Source of the DNA: an uncultured Blautia sp. | GTDB lineage: Bacteria > Bacillota > Clostridia > Lachnospirales > Lachnospiraceae | Reading direction: 5' to 3' | Assembly: GCF_934371575.1 (NCBI RefSeq) | Contig: NZ_CAKRNY010000098.1 | Coordinates: forward strand, 1-5,044 | Length of the DNA stretch: 5,044 nucleotides | In this document: in pieces, positions 1 through 5,044 of the stretch | Layout of the letters: each line of letters starts with the position of its first letter | How positions within the stretch are numbered: the first letter of the stretch is position 1 | Position numbers and translations under genes: made by a program | Notes under the pieces: generated by a model | The model's input: only the letters and a program-made list of their open reading frames with translations | Told to the model about the DNA's origin: nothing | The model's database searches: none

Positions 1-1502
1 CCCTTACGATAGTAAGCCATCAGATTATGTCTGTCTTCCATAAATGGAATCAGAGCACCGTACACAACAGTTTCTTTATATTCCGGATTCTTGCGAAGAG
101 CAATCAGCTTCTTATAGAAATTAAGTACAGAATCCGGATCGCCTGATTCTTTTTCCACATTAATTGCGGTATAATTGGGATTTACCCGAAGCCATGGTGT
201 ACCGGCTGTAAATCCGGCATTTTCCCCACCAGTCCACTGCATTGGGGTACGGGCATTGTCACGGCTGCGGCGGGCAACAGCCTTCAAAGCTGCTTCAGGG
301 GTAAGTCCTGCGTCAAGTGCAACCTTATACTCATCCAGAGTTGAAATATCATCCACATCGTCAATAGATTTGAATGGGATATTTTCCATTCCAAGCTCCT
401 GTCCCTGATAAATAAAGGGAAGTCCACGAAGCATGAAATTCAACGCTGCCAGCATTTTCTTGCTTGTGTCACAGCAATCACCTTCTGGAATATAGTGGCT
501 GACACCACGGGGCTCGTCATGGTTCTCAATAATATTGGAAACAAATCCGAAATCTCCCATTTTAGCCTGAGTCTCGAAGCAGCAGCGTTTGTAATCATCA
601 GGTGTGATTTCTTTGCAATCATACCAGCCCTTCTCAGAACCTCCGAAAATGGTTTCGTTAAAGTCGAACATAGAAGAAAAATAACCATTGTTTCCAATGA
701 AATCCGGAAGCTCCTCATCTTTGGCATTAAAAACTTCCCCTACAGAAAAGGCATCGTGAGGCTTGAATGTGCGGTCACGCATTTCTCCGAGAAATTCTCC
801 GATTCCGGTAGCTTCGTCCAGCATTTTGTGAATGCTGCAGAGCCCGTCATCGCGGTCTGGTTCATAATCATGCATGGGAAGGGCTTTTTTGATGTTAATG
901 ATGGCATCAATGCGGAATCCGCCAAGTCCCTTATCCAGCCACCAGTTAATATTTTTGTATACTTCCTCACGAAGCTCTGGATTCTCCCAGTTCAGATCCG
1001 GCTGTTTCTTATGGAAAACATGAAGGTACTGCTTATTGGTGCCGGGCAGATCCTCCCATACAGGGCCACCGAAATAGGAACGCCAGTTGGTGGGAAGTTC
1101 GCCCTCTTTTTTATCCCTTAAATAAAAGAAGTTTCCATATTTTCCATCTGGATCCTCACAGGCTTTTTTGAACCATTCATGCTCGTCAGAGCAGTGGTTG
1201 ACTACAAGATCCATAAGAATATACATGTCACGTTTTTTCGCCTCTGCAATCAGACGATCCATATCCTCCATGGTGCCAAAACGTGGATCAATGTCATAAT
1301 AATCAGAAATATCGTATCCCTGGTCTGCCAGCGGAGAGCGATAGCAAGGAGAAAGCCAGATGATATCCACTCCAAGATCCTTCAGATAATCCAGTTTCTC
1401 TATAATTCCAGGCAGATCGCCGATTCCGTCATTGTTTGTGTCATAAAAGCTTTTGGGGTAAATCTGATAAGCAACTTTATCCTGCCACCATTTTCTATCC
1501 AT
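1..1502 (-). CDS. GH13 alpha-glucosidase (oligo-1,6-glucosidase type), 3' end cut by window edge
   Basis: Hydrolyses terminal alpha-glucosidic bonds of short oligosaccharides (isomaltose, maltose or similar), releasing glucose. No signal peptide is visible, so it should act in the cytoplasm on imported sugars. Translating the minus strand from ATG at 1502 gives 500 uninterrupted codons to the edge; family members are about 550-560 residues, so only the end of the C-terminal beta domain is missing. All GH13 signatures are present: metal-binding loop DTNNDGIGD (21-29), DLVVNH (98-103), QPDLNW (167-172), GFRIDAI with nucleophile Asp199, GEVF with acid/base Glu256, ENHDEPR with Asp329, and SRDNARTPMQW (413-423). 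From memory this numbering almost coincides with Bacillus cereus oligo-1,6-glucosidase. The residue after the nucleophile is Ala200, where alpha-1,6-preferring enzymes usually have Val, so alpha-1,4 or mixed specificity is possible. The start is supported by GGAGGA 8 nt upstream. The AraC regulator lies 91 bp upstream on the same strand. The enzyme class is secure; the substrate is not. Confidence 0.95.
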   Translation of the reverse strand, partial: MDRKWWQDKVAYQIYPKSFYDTNNDGIGDLPGIIEKLDYLKDLGVDIIWLSPCYRSPLADQGYDISDYYDIDPRFGTMEDMDRLIAEAKKRDMYILMDLVVNHCSDEHEWFKKACEDPDGKYGNFFYLRDKKEGELPTNWRSYFGGPVWEDLPGTNKQYLHVFHKKQPDLNWENPELREEVYKNINWWLDKGLGGFRIDAIINIKKALPMHDYEPDRDDGLCSIHKMLDEATGIGEFLGEMRDRTFKPHDAFSVGEVFNAKDEELPDFIGNNGYFSSMFDFNETIFGGSEKGWYDCKEITPDDYKRCCFETQAKMGDFGFVSNIIENHDEPRGVSHYIPEGDCCDTSKKMLAALNFMLRGLPFIYQGQELGMENIPFKSIDDVDDISTLDEYKVALDAGLTPEAALKAVARRSRDNARTPMQWTGGENAGFTAGTPWLRVNPNYTAINVEKESGDPDSVLNFYKKLIALRKNPEYKETVVYGALIPFMEDRHNLMAYYRK

Positions 1503-1510
1503 AGTAAAAA

Positions 1511-1516
1511 TCCTCC
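1511..1516 (-). promoter_or_regulatory. Ribosome binding site of the alpha-glucosidase
   Basis: The minus strand reads GGAGGA here, 8 nt before the ATG at 1502. It is a near-perfect Shine-Dalgarno sequence and fixes the start codon. Confidence 0.85.
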
Positions 1517-1537
1517 TTTATTTGCTTCTGGAATCTC

Positions 1538-1566
1538 ATTATACATATATATTTTGGAAAAAACTT
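1538..1566 (-). promoter_or_regulatory. Candidate promoter of the alpha-glucosidase: perfect -10, poor -35
   Basis: On the minus strand a perfect TATAAT (1543 down to 1538) lies about 36 nt before the start codon. At a 17-bp spacing the -35 position reads AAGTTT, far from TTGACA. A perfect -10 without a -35 is typical of activator-dependent promoters, which fits the AraC-family gene immediately upstream. A short inverted repeat, GGAA-N5-TTCC (1556-1568), overlaps the -35 region and could be part of a protein-binding site, but it is too short to carry weight alone. No terminator-like hairpin follows the regulator, so read-through from its transcript is also possible. Confidence 0.5.
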
Positions 1567-1593
1567 CCCTTTATTTGATGAAAAAGTACGAAA

Positions 1594-2559
1594 TTATGAC
1601 AATTCCTGGTTCTCTTTCCGGTATTTCAGCGGGGTTGTTCCTGTATATCTTCGAAACTCCCGGAGAAAATTCCCCATATTATTATAGCCGCAGTCCAGGC
1701 ATATTTCGGTGACTGGCAGCGTACTGTTTCTTAATAACCGTACTGCCTGACGAATTCGGTATTCATTAAGATATTCAACTGGGGACATTCCAATTGCTTT
1801 TTTGAAAAAACGGCAGAAATATTGTTCATTTAGTCCGGCAAGGGAGGCCAGATCCCGGATGTATATTTTTTCCTGATAGTGATTCTGAATGAAGGTAATG
1901 GTGGTCTTTATGGTTTCTACCTGATGATTATTTGAGTGCTCGGTGTGGCAAAAAAGCTGATGGCTGGAAAGCTGGGCAAAAATCTGCAGCAAGGAGGCTT
2001 TTATAAGAAGCTGATCAGTTAATCCAACAACTGCTGTGCCAGACGCCCGGAAGGAGTGAAACTGAATGGCTTTGCTTATTGTTTCGAATACCTCGGGGAA
2101 ATCGCAGTTTTGGAAAGCATTTATTATATGGAAAAAATTACTTTTTAAAGGTGGGAATACAGGGGAGTCTGCCTGGACAGATCTGGGAAAAAGTAACTGT
2201 CCATTTTGTAAAGGCTGAATGAGCTGGGCCTGAATGGTATCGTAAAAGGGTGCACAAAGAAAATCCGGATGAAAAACAAGAGCATATTCCAGCATATTTT
2301 CCAGGGAAAGTGTGCGGATGCTGTGCAATTCACCGGGATTAATGAAATAAAAGCATTCTGAAGATATATCAAAAGTTTCCATATTAATTTCAAGCCGGAA
2401 GTTTCCTCCAGGGAAATATAAGATTTCAATTTCTTTATGCCAATGATGTTTCACCATCATTCCCCGGCCGGTTATCTGGGTTCTATAAAAAGCGCAGGGA
2501 AAAGCCTGCGTGCCGTGGGGCGCATTTTCTTTTAGGTCAGGTGATGGCTGCTGGTACAT
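1594..2559 (-). CDS. AraC/XylS-family transcriptional regulator with N-terminal cupin domain
   Basis: A 321-residue one-component regulator, a normal length for the family. The N-terminal part looks like an AraC-type cupin sensor: a HHWHKEIEIL segment (38-47) begins the barrel, and FYFINPGELHSI (70-81) matches the usual 'lI.PgelH' strand. The C-terminal part is the paired helix-turn-helix DNA-binding domain: the first unit at about 232-276 (IRDLASLAGLNEQYFCRFFK, then the linker helix EYRIRQAVRLL) and the second at about 281-315 (VTEICLDCGYNNMGNFLREF, then TGTTPLKYR). The ATG at 2559 has GGAGG 7 nt upstream. The gene is co-directional with the downstream alpha-glucosidase, whose promoter lacks a -35, so it probably activates that gene in response to a sugar; target and ligand are inferred from position only. 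Family assignment is secure. Confidence 0.95.
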   Translation of the reverse strand: MYQQPSPDLKENAPHGTQAFPCAFYRTQITGRGMMVKHHWHKEIEILYFPGGNFRLEINMETFDISSECFYFINPGELHSIRTLSLENMLEYALVFHPDFLCAPFYDTIQAQLIQPLQNGQLLFPRSVQADSPVFPPLKSNFFHIINAFQNCDFPEVFETISKAIQFHSFRASGTAVVGLTDQLLIKASLLQIFAQLSSHQLFCHTEHSNNHQVETIKTTITFIQNHYQEKIYIRDLASLAGLNEQYFCRFFKKAIGMSPVEYLNEYRIRQAVRLLRNSTLPVTEICLDCGYNNMGNFLREFRRYTGTTPLKYRKENQELS

Positions 2560-2607
2560 AGTGTTGCCTCCAGAATGTGAAATGATAGCAAAAATGGAAA
2601 TGATTTT

Positions 2608-2622
2608 GCGTTATATTGACGC
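2608..2622. repeat. Short inverted repeat in the divergent intergenic region
   Basis: GCGTTA-TAT-TGACGC is an imperfect dyad (one G-T pair) about 50 bp upstream of the regulator's start. It overlaps a candidate AraC-gene promoter and could be an operator for autoregulation. It is short and may be chance. Confidence 0.3.
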
Positions 2623-2647
2623 TACCATGGATGGCAGGGAATGTCAA
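2619..2647 (-). promoter_or_regulatory. Weak candidate promoter of the AraC-family gene
   Basis: On the minus strand a perfect -35 TTGACA (2647 down to 2642) is followed, at exactly 17 bp, by TAGCGT (2624 down to 2619), a poor -10 with three of six consensus bases. An alternative -10, TATCAT, lies nearer the gene (about 2582-2587) but has no recognisable -35. One of these probably drives the regulator; I cannot decide which. Confidence 0.3.
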
Positions 2648-2717
2648 TGGGGGAAGGCGGCAATTTGGCAGATACGCCACACCAGTAAAATACGAAGCAT
2701 ATTATTTGTTCCGTAGC

Positions 2718-2746
2718 TTGTCACTAAGCCAGAAGAATGTTAAGAT
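2718..2746 (+). promoter_or_regulatory. Candidate sigma-A promoter of the ATPase-nuclease gene
   Basis: TTGTCA (2718-2723), a 17-bp spacer and TAAGAT (2741-2746), with TG at 2738-2739 giving an extended -10. It lies 32 bp before the start codon, leaving room for a short leader with the ribosome binding site GAAGGGGG (2764-2771). The -35 has five of six consensus bases and the -10 has four of six. Confidence 0.5.
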
Positions 2747-2778
2747 AAAGATAAATAACTTCTGAAGGGGGCGAGAAT

Positions 2779-4485
2779 ATGACATACAGAAAGAAACTTC
2801 CCATTGGTATAGATAATTTTGAAAAGCTGATTCAGGAAGATTTTTATTATGTAGATAAAACAGGAATGATAGCAGAACTGTTGAAGAACTGGAGCGAGGT
2901 AAACCTCTTTACCCGTCCGCGCCGCTTTGGAAAAAGTCTTAATATGAGCATGCTCAAGACATTTTTTGAAATAGGCTGTGATAAAAACTTGTTTCAAGGA
3001 CTGAAAATTTCAGAAGAAAAAGAATTGTGCAAAGAGTATATGGGACAATTCCCAGTCATTTCTATTAGTTTGAAAGGAGTAGAGGGACTGAACTTTGAGT
3101 CTGCCAAGGAGGGTCTTGCTTATATAATTGGCAAAGAAGCAATGAGGTTCTATTTCCTGAAGGATAGCCCCCACTTAACGGAAGAAGAAAAAGCAATATA
3201 TCGGGGCTATATAGCTACGGAAAAAGGTGGTTTTACAATTGGCTCTGACGCGGAAAAACTGGTAACGGCAATTAATGGTCTTTCCGGTATGTTAGAAAAG
3301 CATTATGGAAAAAAAGTAATTCTTCTGATTGACGAATATGATGTCCCTTTGGATAAAGCCTTTCAATACGGTTACTACGAGAAGATGGTTTCCCTTATTC
3401 GAAATCTTCTTGGAAATGCGCTGAAAACCAACCTCAGTCTTTACTTTGCCGTACTCACAGGTTGCCTTCGCATTTCAAAAGAGAGCATATTCACCGGTCT
3501 CAATAATCTGAAAGTAATGTCCATTACCAACGTCCAGTTCGAGGAATACTTCGGATTCACAGACCCCGAGGTAAAAGAAATACTGAACTACTACGGCCTT
3601 ATGGACCACTTTGATTCCATGAAAGACTGGTATGATGGTTACCGCTTCGGAAATCAGGACGTGTACTGCCCCTGGGATGTGCTGAGCCACTGTGACAATT
3701 TGCGTGCCAATCCCAATGCCAGACCGGAGGATTATTGGTCCAACACCAGTGGAAATGCCATTGTTCGCCGCTTCATCGATCTGGCAAATGGTAAAACAAA
3801 AAATGAGATCGAGCGTTTGATCGCCGGTGAAACGATCCTGAAAGAAATTAACCAGGAACTGACCTACGGTGAACTGGACAATTCCATAGAAAATCTATGG
3901 AGTGTACTTTTTACAACCGGTTATCTGACGCAGAGAGGTATAGCTGACGGAGACAAATATTATCTTGTAATTCCAAACTACGAGATCAAGAAGCTCTTTA
4001 TCCGGCAGATCCGTGAGTGGTTTCGTTATCAGGCCGGAAGTGACCGCAAAACATTGGATAGGTTTTGCAATGCATTTCCAGATGGGGATGGAGCACTGAT
4101 TGAAGAGCTTTTTAATGATTATTTGTGGAATACCATCAGCATTCGGGATACCGCTGCTCCAAATGAAAAGAAAGAAAACTTTTATCATGGAATTTTACTT
4201 GGAATTCTTGGCTTTCAGGATGACTGGATTGTGAAATCCAATGCAGAGTCGGGGATTGGCTACAGTGATATTCTCATCGAGACACGCAGAAACCGAGTTG
4301 GAATTGTGGTTGAAATAAAGTATGCAGAGGATGGCAATCTGGAAGCTGCATGCCAGAATGCACTACAGCAGATCGAGGATAAAAAATACGAAGCCAGATT
4401 AAAAGAAGATGGCATGCGAAGCATTATAAAATACGGAATAGCATGCTATAAAAAGGAATGCAAAGTGAAAATGGGAGACGCGTAA
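2779..4485 (+). CDS. AAA-ATPase-like / PD-(D/E)XK nuclease-like protein (PF09820 + PF08011 type)
   Basis: A 568-residue two-domain protein of a family common, often in many copies, in gut Firmicutes and Bacteroidetes; its biological role is not established. N-terminal ATPase-like domain: LPIGIDNFEKLI..DFYYVDKT (7-28), a Walker-A-like FTRPRRFGKS (44-53) in which RPRR replaces the usual glycine-rich start, and Walker B VILLIDEYD (180-188). These are followed by the family-typical LTGCLRISKESIFTGLNNL (226-244) and WYDGYRFG (284-291). C-terminal nuclease-like domain: YHGILLGIL (469-477), GYSDILI with Asp497, VEIKY with Glu512 and Lys514, and ALQQIEDKKY (528-537). This keeps the D...E-x-K active-site pattern. 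The length is normal and the frame unbroken. ATG at 2779 follows GAAGGGGG by 7 nt. No signal peptide or membrane segment is seen. No partner gene is adjacent: the divergent neighbour is a regulator and the downstream neighbour is an rRNA operon. DNA processing, defence or a mobile-element link are all possible but unproven. Confidence 0.93.
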   Translation: MTYRKKLPIGIDNFEKLIQEDFYYVDKTGMIAELLKNWSEVNLFTRPRRFGKSLNMSMLKTFFEIGCDKNLFQGLKISEEKELCKEYMGQFPVISISLKGVEGLNFESAKEGLAYIIGKEAMRFYFLKDSPHLTEEEKAIYRGYIATEKGGFTIGSDAEKLVTAINGLSGMLEKHYGKKVILLIDEYDVPLDKAFQYGYYEKMVSLIRNLLGNALKTNLSLYFAVLTGCLRISKESIFTGLNNLKVMSITNVQFEEYFGFTDPEVKEILNYYGLMDHFDSMKDWYDGYRFGNQDVYCPWDVLSHCDNLRANPNARPEDYWSNTSGNAIVRRFIDLANGKTKNEIERLIAGETILKEINQELTYGELDNSIENLWSVLFTTGYLTQRGIADGDKYYLVIPNYEIKKLFIRQIREWFRYQAGSDRKTLDRFCNAFPDGDGALIEELFNDYLWNTISIRDTAAPNEKKENFYHGILLGILGFQDDWIVKSNAESGIGYSDILIETRRNRVGIVVEIKYAEDGNLEAACQNALQQIEDKKYEARLKEDGMRSIIKYGIACYKKECKVKMGDA

Positions 4486-4497
4486 GCGTCTCCTTTT
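4474..4497 (+). terminator. Intrinsic terminator overlapping the stop codon of the ATPase-nuclease gene
   Basis: GGAGACGC (4474-4481), loop GTAA (4482-4485) and GCGTCTCC (4486-4493) form a perfect 8-bp GC-rich stem, followed by TTTT. The TAA stop lies within the loop, and the loop GTAA is of the stable GNRA class. The T-tract is short (TTTTGAG), so termination may be incomplete. It separates the gene from the rRNA promoters that begin about 60 bp downstream. Confidence 0.8.
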
Positions 4498-4505
4498 GAG
4501 ATAGG

Positions 4506-4552
4506 TTTTTTGAAAAAAAGTAGAAAAAGTTTTTTGAAAAAAGTAGAAAAAG
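4506..4552 (+). repeat. A/T-rich tandem repeat (24 + 23 bp), probable UP element of rRNA promoter P1
   Basis: Two adjacent copies (4506-4529 and 4530-4552) of the pattern T6-G-A7(or A6)-GTAGAAAAAG differ by a single A. They end 3 bp before the -35 of P1. A/T tracts placed like this are known to bind the RNA polymerase alpha C-terminal domain and strengthen rRNA promoters. A related segment, CTTTTGAAAAAAGTTC, precedes the -35 of P3. Confidence 0.75.
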
Positions 4553-4555
4553 TGC

Positions 4556-4584
4556 TTGACTTCTCCTTGCGGCGGTGGTATAGT
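4556..4584 (+). promoter_or_regulatory. rRNA operon promoter P1
   Basis: TTGACT (4556-4561), a 17-bp spacer and TATAGT (4579-4584), immediately after the A/T-rich tandem repeat. The sequence after the -10 is AAACAAG, with a G seven bases downstream (4591) as a plausible start. This is the most distal of three promoters, about 380 nt before the mature 16S end. Confidence 0.85.
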
Positions 4585-4603
4585 AAACAAGCTGTCGCAA
4601 GGA
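4579..4603 (+). repeat. Direct repeat copy 1 (P1 -10 and start region)
   Basis: This 25-bp block starts at the P1 -10 and contains AGTAAACAAGCTGTCGCAA. It matches 22 of 25 bases of the block at 4794-4818, which begins at the P3 -10. The pair implies duplication of a promoter-plus-start-site unit. Copy 1 also overlaps a small hairpin, GCAA-GGAA-TTGC (4597-4608). Confidence 0.85.
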
Positions 4604-4618
4604 ATTGCTTCTGAAATA

Positions 4619-4641
4619 CTGAAAAATAAAATAGTTTTCAG
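4619..4641 (+). other. Hairpin between rRNA promoters P1 and P2
   Basis: CTGAAAA (4619-4625) and TTTTCAG (4635-4641) are perfect 7-bp complements around a 9-nt loop. It is A/T-rich and lies just upstream of P2. It could fold in P1 transcripts, or the A/T-rich DNA may act as an upstream element for P2. Confidence 0.45.
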
Positions 4642-4658
4642 AAAATTTAAAACAACTG

Positions 4659-4687
4659 TTGACAAATGACTGAACTTATGATAAAGT
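4659..4687 (+). promoter_or_regulatory. rRNA operon promoter P2
   Basis: A perfect -35 TTGACA (4659-4664), a 17-bp spacer and TAAAGT (4682-4687). Upstream is A/T-rich (AGAAAATTTAAAACAA). Downstream, AATCAAG again places a G seven bases after the -10 (4694). About 280 nt before the mature 16S end. Confidence 0.85.
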
Positions 4688-4770
4688 AATCAAGTCGATT
4701 GAACAGAACGACAGAAACAAACAACTTTAGACAGGATCTTGAAAATCTTAAAAACTTTTGAAAAAAGTTC

Positions 4771-4799
4771 TTGACAAGATTTGAAAGATATGATAAAGT
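4771..4799 (+). promoter_or_regulatory. rRNA operon promoter P3
   Basis: A perfect -35 TTGACA (4771-4776), a 17-bp spacer and TAAAGT (4794-4799), preceded by the A/T tract CTTTTGAAAAAAGTTC. Downstream AAACAGG places a G seven bases after the -10 (4806). This is the 16S-proximal promoter; its transcript would have a leader of about 166 nt. Confidence 0.87.
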
Positions 4800-4818
4800 A
4801 AACAGGCTGTCGCAAAGA
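4794..4818 (+). repeat. Direct repeat copy 2 (P3 -10 and start region)
   Basis: It matches 22 of 25 bases of 4579-4603 and contains AGTAAACAGGCTGTCGCAA. Its centre-to-centre distance from copy 1 is 215 bp. In this copy GCTGTC also forms the left arm of a leader hairpin. Confidence 0.85.
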
Positions 4819-4827
4819 GATGACAGC
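4806..4827 (+). other. Hairpin at the 5' end of the P3 rRNA leader
   Basis: GCTGTC (4806-4811) and GACAGC (4822-4827) are perfect 6-bp complements around a 10-nt loop. The stem starts at the predicted +1 of P3 and precedes the boxA-like motif. Its position resembles boxB of rRNA antitermination leaders, but a binding role is inferred. Confidence 0.5.
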
Positions 4828-4834
4828 AGAACAA

Positions 4835-4850
4835 CCTTGATAACTAAACA
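4835..4850 (+). promoter_or_regulatory. boxA-like segment of the rRNA leader
   Basis: CCTTGATAACTAAACA differs at two of 16 positions from CTTTGAAAACTAAACA, which I recall as common in pre-16S leaders of Bacillus and relatives. Such segments carry the boxA signal bound by NusB/NusE for rRNA antitermination. The match rests on memory of the motif. Confidence 0.45.
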
Positions 4851-4863
4851 GTGAAACACATAC

Positions 4864-4912
4864 GATTCTCGAAAATTCTTAACGAATCATCATTCAAAAG
4901 AATGAACTTTTT
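4864..4912 (+). other. Leader inverted repeats, including a terminator-like hairpin
   Basis: Two elements lie between the boxA-like segment and 16S. GATTC (4864-4868) pairs with GAATC (4884-4888). Next comes a tight hairpin, TCATTC-AAAA-GAATGA (4890-4905), followed by AC and five T (4908-4912). The second has terminator layout but an A/T-rich six-base stem, so it is unlikely to stop polymerase well; it may be a processing or structural element. Confidence 0.45.
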
Positions 4913-4922
4913 ATAACAGTAA

Positions 4923-4971
4923 TGACGAGAGATAACTAAGCTAGTTGGTTGTCTTGAGTGCATCAAACACT
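4923..4971 (+). other. Pre-16S spacer, probable 5' half of the RNase processing stem
   Basis: This is the leader just before the mature 16S end. In bacteria it normally pairs with sequence beyond the 16S 3' end to form the RNase III stem. The partner is outside the window, so pairing cannot be tested. It holds a small palindrome, AACTA-AGC-TAGTT (4934-4946). Confidence 0.4.

Positions 4972-5044
<73 letters not shown>

Noticed and set aside
495..1121. Plus-strand open frame of 208 codons
   Set aside because: It lies antisense within the alpha-glucosidase, whose motifs are all intact on the minus strand; its translation has no recognisable domain.
1179..1712. Plus-strand open frame of 177 codons
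   Set aside because: It runs antisense across the alpha-glucosidase start, its promoter and the end of the AraC-family gene, and its translation resembles nothing known to me.
2779..4485. ATPase-nuclease gene as a transposase or part of an insertion sequence
   Set aside because: No terminal inverted repeats, target duplications or transposase motifs flank it; the domains match the AAA-ATPase-like/PD-(D/E)XK family instead.
4506..4552. Tandem repeat as a possible CRISPR or mobile-element end
   Set aside because: Only two directly abutting copies with no spacers, low complexity, and placed exactly as an rRNA UP element.
4399..4859. Two minus-strand open frames of 88 and 70 codons (4399-4665 and 4647-4859)
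   Set aside because: They read through the rRNA promoters and the A/T-rich repeat; the Phe/Leu/Ser-rich translations reflect A/T-rich DNA rather than coding sequence.
4890..4912. TCATTC-AAAA-GAATGA plus T5 as a true intrinsic terminator
   Set aside because: The stem has only six pairs, mostly A-T, and lies inside the leader of a highly transcribed rRNA operon; kept only as a terminator-like hairpin.

Overview
The window looks like chromosomal DNA of a low-to-moderate GC Firmicute, most likely a Lachnospiraceae gut anaerobe close to Blautia. The best evidence is the 16S rRNA 5' end at the right edge: the 27F primer site is followed by a GATGAACGCTGGCGGCGTGC stretch and then GTCGAACGGGAAA, which from memory fits Blautia better than Roseburia or Dorea. 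Strong GGAGG-type ribosome binding sites and the gene content agree. The genus is an inference; Firmicutes/Lachnospiraceae is firmer.

Left part (1-2559, all on the minus strand): a GH13 alpha-glucosidase of the oligo-1,6-glucosidase type, cut off at its C-terminal end by the window edge, lies 91 bp downstream of an AraC/XylS-family regulator. The gap holds a TATAAT -10 box with no good -35, which suggests that the regulator, or another activator, switches the glucosidase on. Together they look like a small isomalto/malto-oligosaccharide utilisation module acting in the cytoplasm.

Middle (2560-4497): a 219-bp divergent intergenic region separates the regulator from a plus-strand gene of 568 codons. 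This encodes a protein with an N-terminal AAA-ATPase-like domain (PF09820 type) and a C-terminal PD-(D/E)XK nuclease-like domain (PF08011/DUF1703 type). Recognisable motifs of both domains are present. A perfect 8-bp hairpin with the stop codon in its loop ends the gene. The physiological role of this family is not established.

Right part (4498-5044): no protein gene. It holds the upstream region of an rRNA operon: an A/T-rich tandem repeat, three tandem sigma-A-type promoters each with an exact 17-bp spacer, a leader with several hairpins and a boxA-like segment, and then the first ~73 nt of 16S rRNA. All three promoters share the discriminator AGTAA(A/T)CA(A/G)G, and P1 and P3 share a 25-bp block, so the array probably grew by duplication.

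I found no convincing new multi-gene system. The items most worth a second look are the three-promoter rRNA array and the orphan ATPase-nuclease gene directly upstream of it, whose base composition is uneven along its length.
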